In this document: positions 63,914-64,000 of the stretch, in pieces
How the letters are laid out: the number at the start of each line of letters is the position of its first letter
Numbering within the stretch: position 1 is the stretch's first letter
Source: Roseovarius sp.
GTDB lineage: Bacteria > Pseudomonadota > Alphaproteobacteria > Rhodobacterales > Rhodobacteraceae
DNA length: 64,000 nucleotides
Direction: 5' to 3'
Assembly: GCA_029212365.1 (NCBI GenBank)
Contig: JARGOC010000017.1
Coordinates: 1-64,000 of the forward strand
Made by a program: the position numbers and the translations under genes
Notes under the pieces: model-generated
The model's input: only the letters and a program-made list of their open reading frames with translations
Databases searched by the model: none
What the model was told of the DNA's origin: nothing

Positions 63914-64000
63914 TCAGTTGGCCATCAGCCGTGCTAAGGCGCAGAATTGCTCAAGGCCGACAGTTTCAGCCCGGTCGGTGGGCTTGATACCCGCTGCAAT
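63914..64000 (-). CDS. rsmA: 16S rRNA dimethyladenosine transferase RsmA (3' end only)
   Basis: Only the last 28 codons are inside the window, ending in TGA at 63914-63916. They read IAAGIKPTDRAETVGLEQFC, ALARLMAN. The pattern AGI-PT-RAE-----EF--LAR is the C-terminus of RsmA/KsgA, which dimethylates A1518 and A1519 of 16S rRNA. The catalytic part lies outside, so the call rests on the tail alone. It converges on the DUF4167 gene. Confidence 0.7.
   Translation of the reverse strand: MAAGIKPTDRAETVGLEQFCALARLMAN

Overview
The window reads as chromosome of a marine alphaproteobacterium of the order Rhodobacterales (Roseobacter/Sulfitobacter-like group). The reasons are moderately high GC, frequent GTG/TTG starts, and small families that I know mainly from this group: Usg, DUF6314, DUF6778, DUF4167, the RSP_2648-type PIN protein, a stand-alone fliG, and hemB of the zinc-free type. 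No rRNA and no CRISPR array are visible. One tRNA is present, tRNA-Leu(UAG).

Layout. 1-7 kb: start of an epimerase, a polysaccharide-export lipoprotein, gyrA, usg, a SYLF lipoprotein and hemB. 7-16.6 kb: mfd, a dead HAD-hydrolase remnant, clpS, an RsmC-like methyltransferase, an SDR without the usual catalytic residues, hemF, a lipid A-type acyltransferase, and a nitrile hydratase whose beta subunit is split into two genes. 16.6-25.4 kb: fliG, purB, two membrane-anchored proteins of one unknown family, a lytic transglycosylase and the glnB-glnA operon. 25.4-27.9 kb: nnr, a Hint-domain protein and tRNA-Leu.

27.9-33.2 kb is the accessory part: a small, A+T-richer mobilizable element joined to the 3' half of tRNA-Leu. 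It holds a truncated large serine recombinase whose last codons are the antisense of the tRNA, a 50-residue membrane peptide, a ParDE toxin-antitoxin pair, a 7-TM protein of unknown function behind a structured leader, and a translationally coupled orf127-mobC-relaxase operon. It looks immobilised, because the recombinase has lost its catalytic domain. It lies directly upstream of glnE.

33.3-64 kb: glnE, which with glnB and glnA gives most of the nitrogen-signalling cascade; an RlmI-like methyltransferase whose start codon sits in the loop of a perfect 12-bp hairpin; a PIN protein; an M48 protease; an A+T-rich secreted protein; an M24 protein without metal ligands; a radical SAM protein; zwf-pgl-pgi (entry to the Entner-Doudoroff pathway); eno; a Fur-family regulator; a DEAD-box helicase; a CPA1 antiporter; selO; nucleoside hydrolase; mazG; speB with a pseudogene remnant before it; prfA-prmC; a DUF4167 protein; and the 3' end of rsmA.

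Two families of short palindromic repeats recur, mostly at stop codons. One, of the type TAAAGCGTTTC...GAAACGC, lies after the export gene, nnr and a hypothetical gene. The other, GGTGGG-loop-CCCACCCTACG, lies inside nnr and across the stop codons of two convergent genes. Functions are assigned by reading motifs and from memory of protein families; no search was run.
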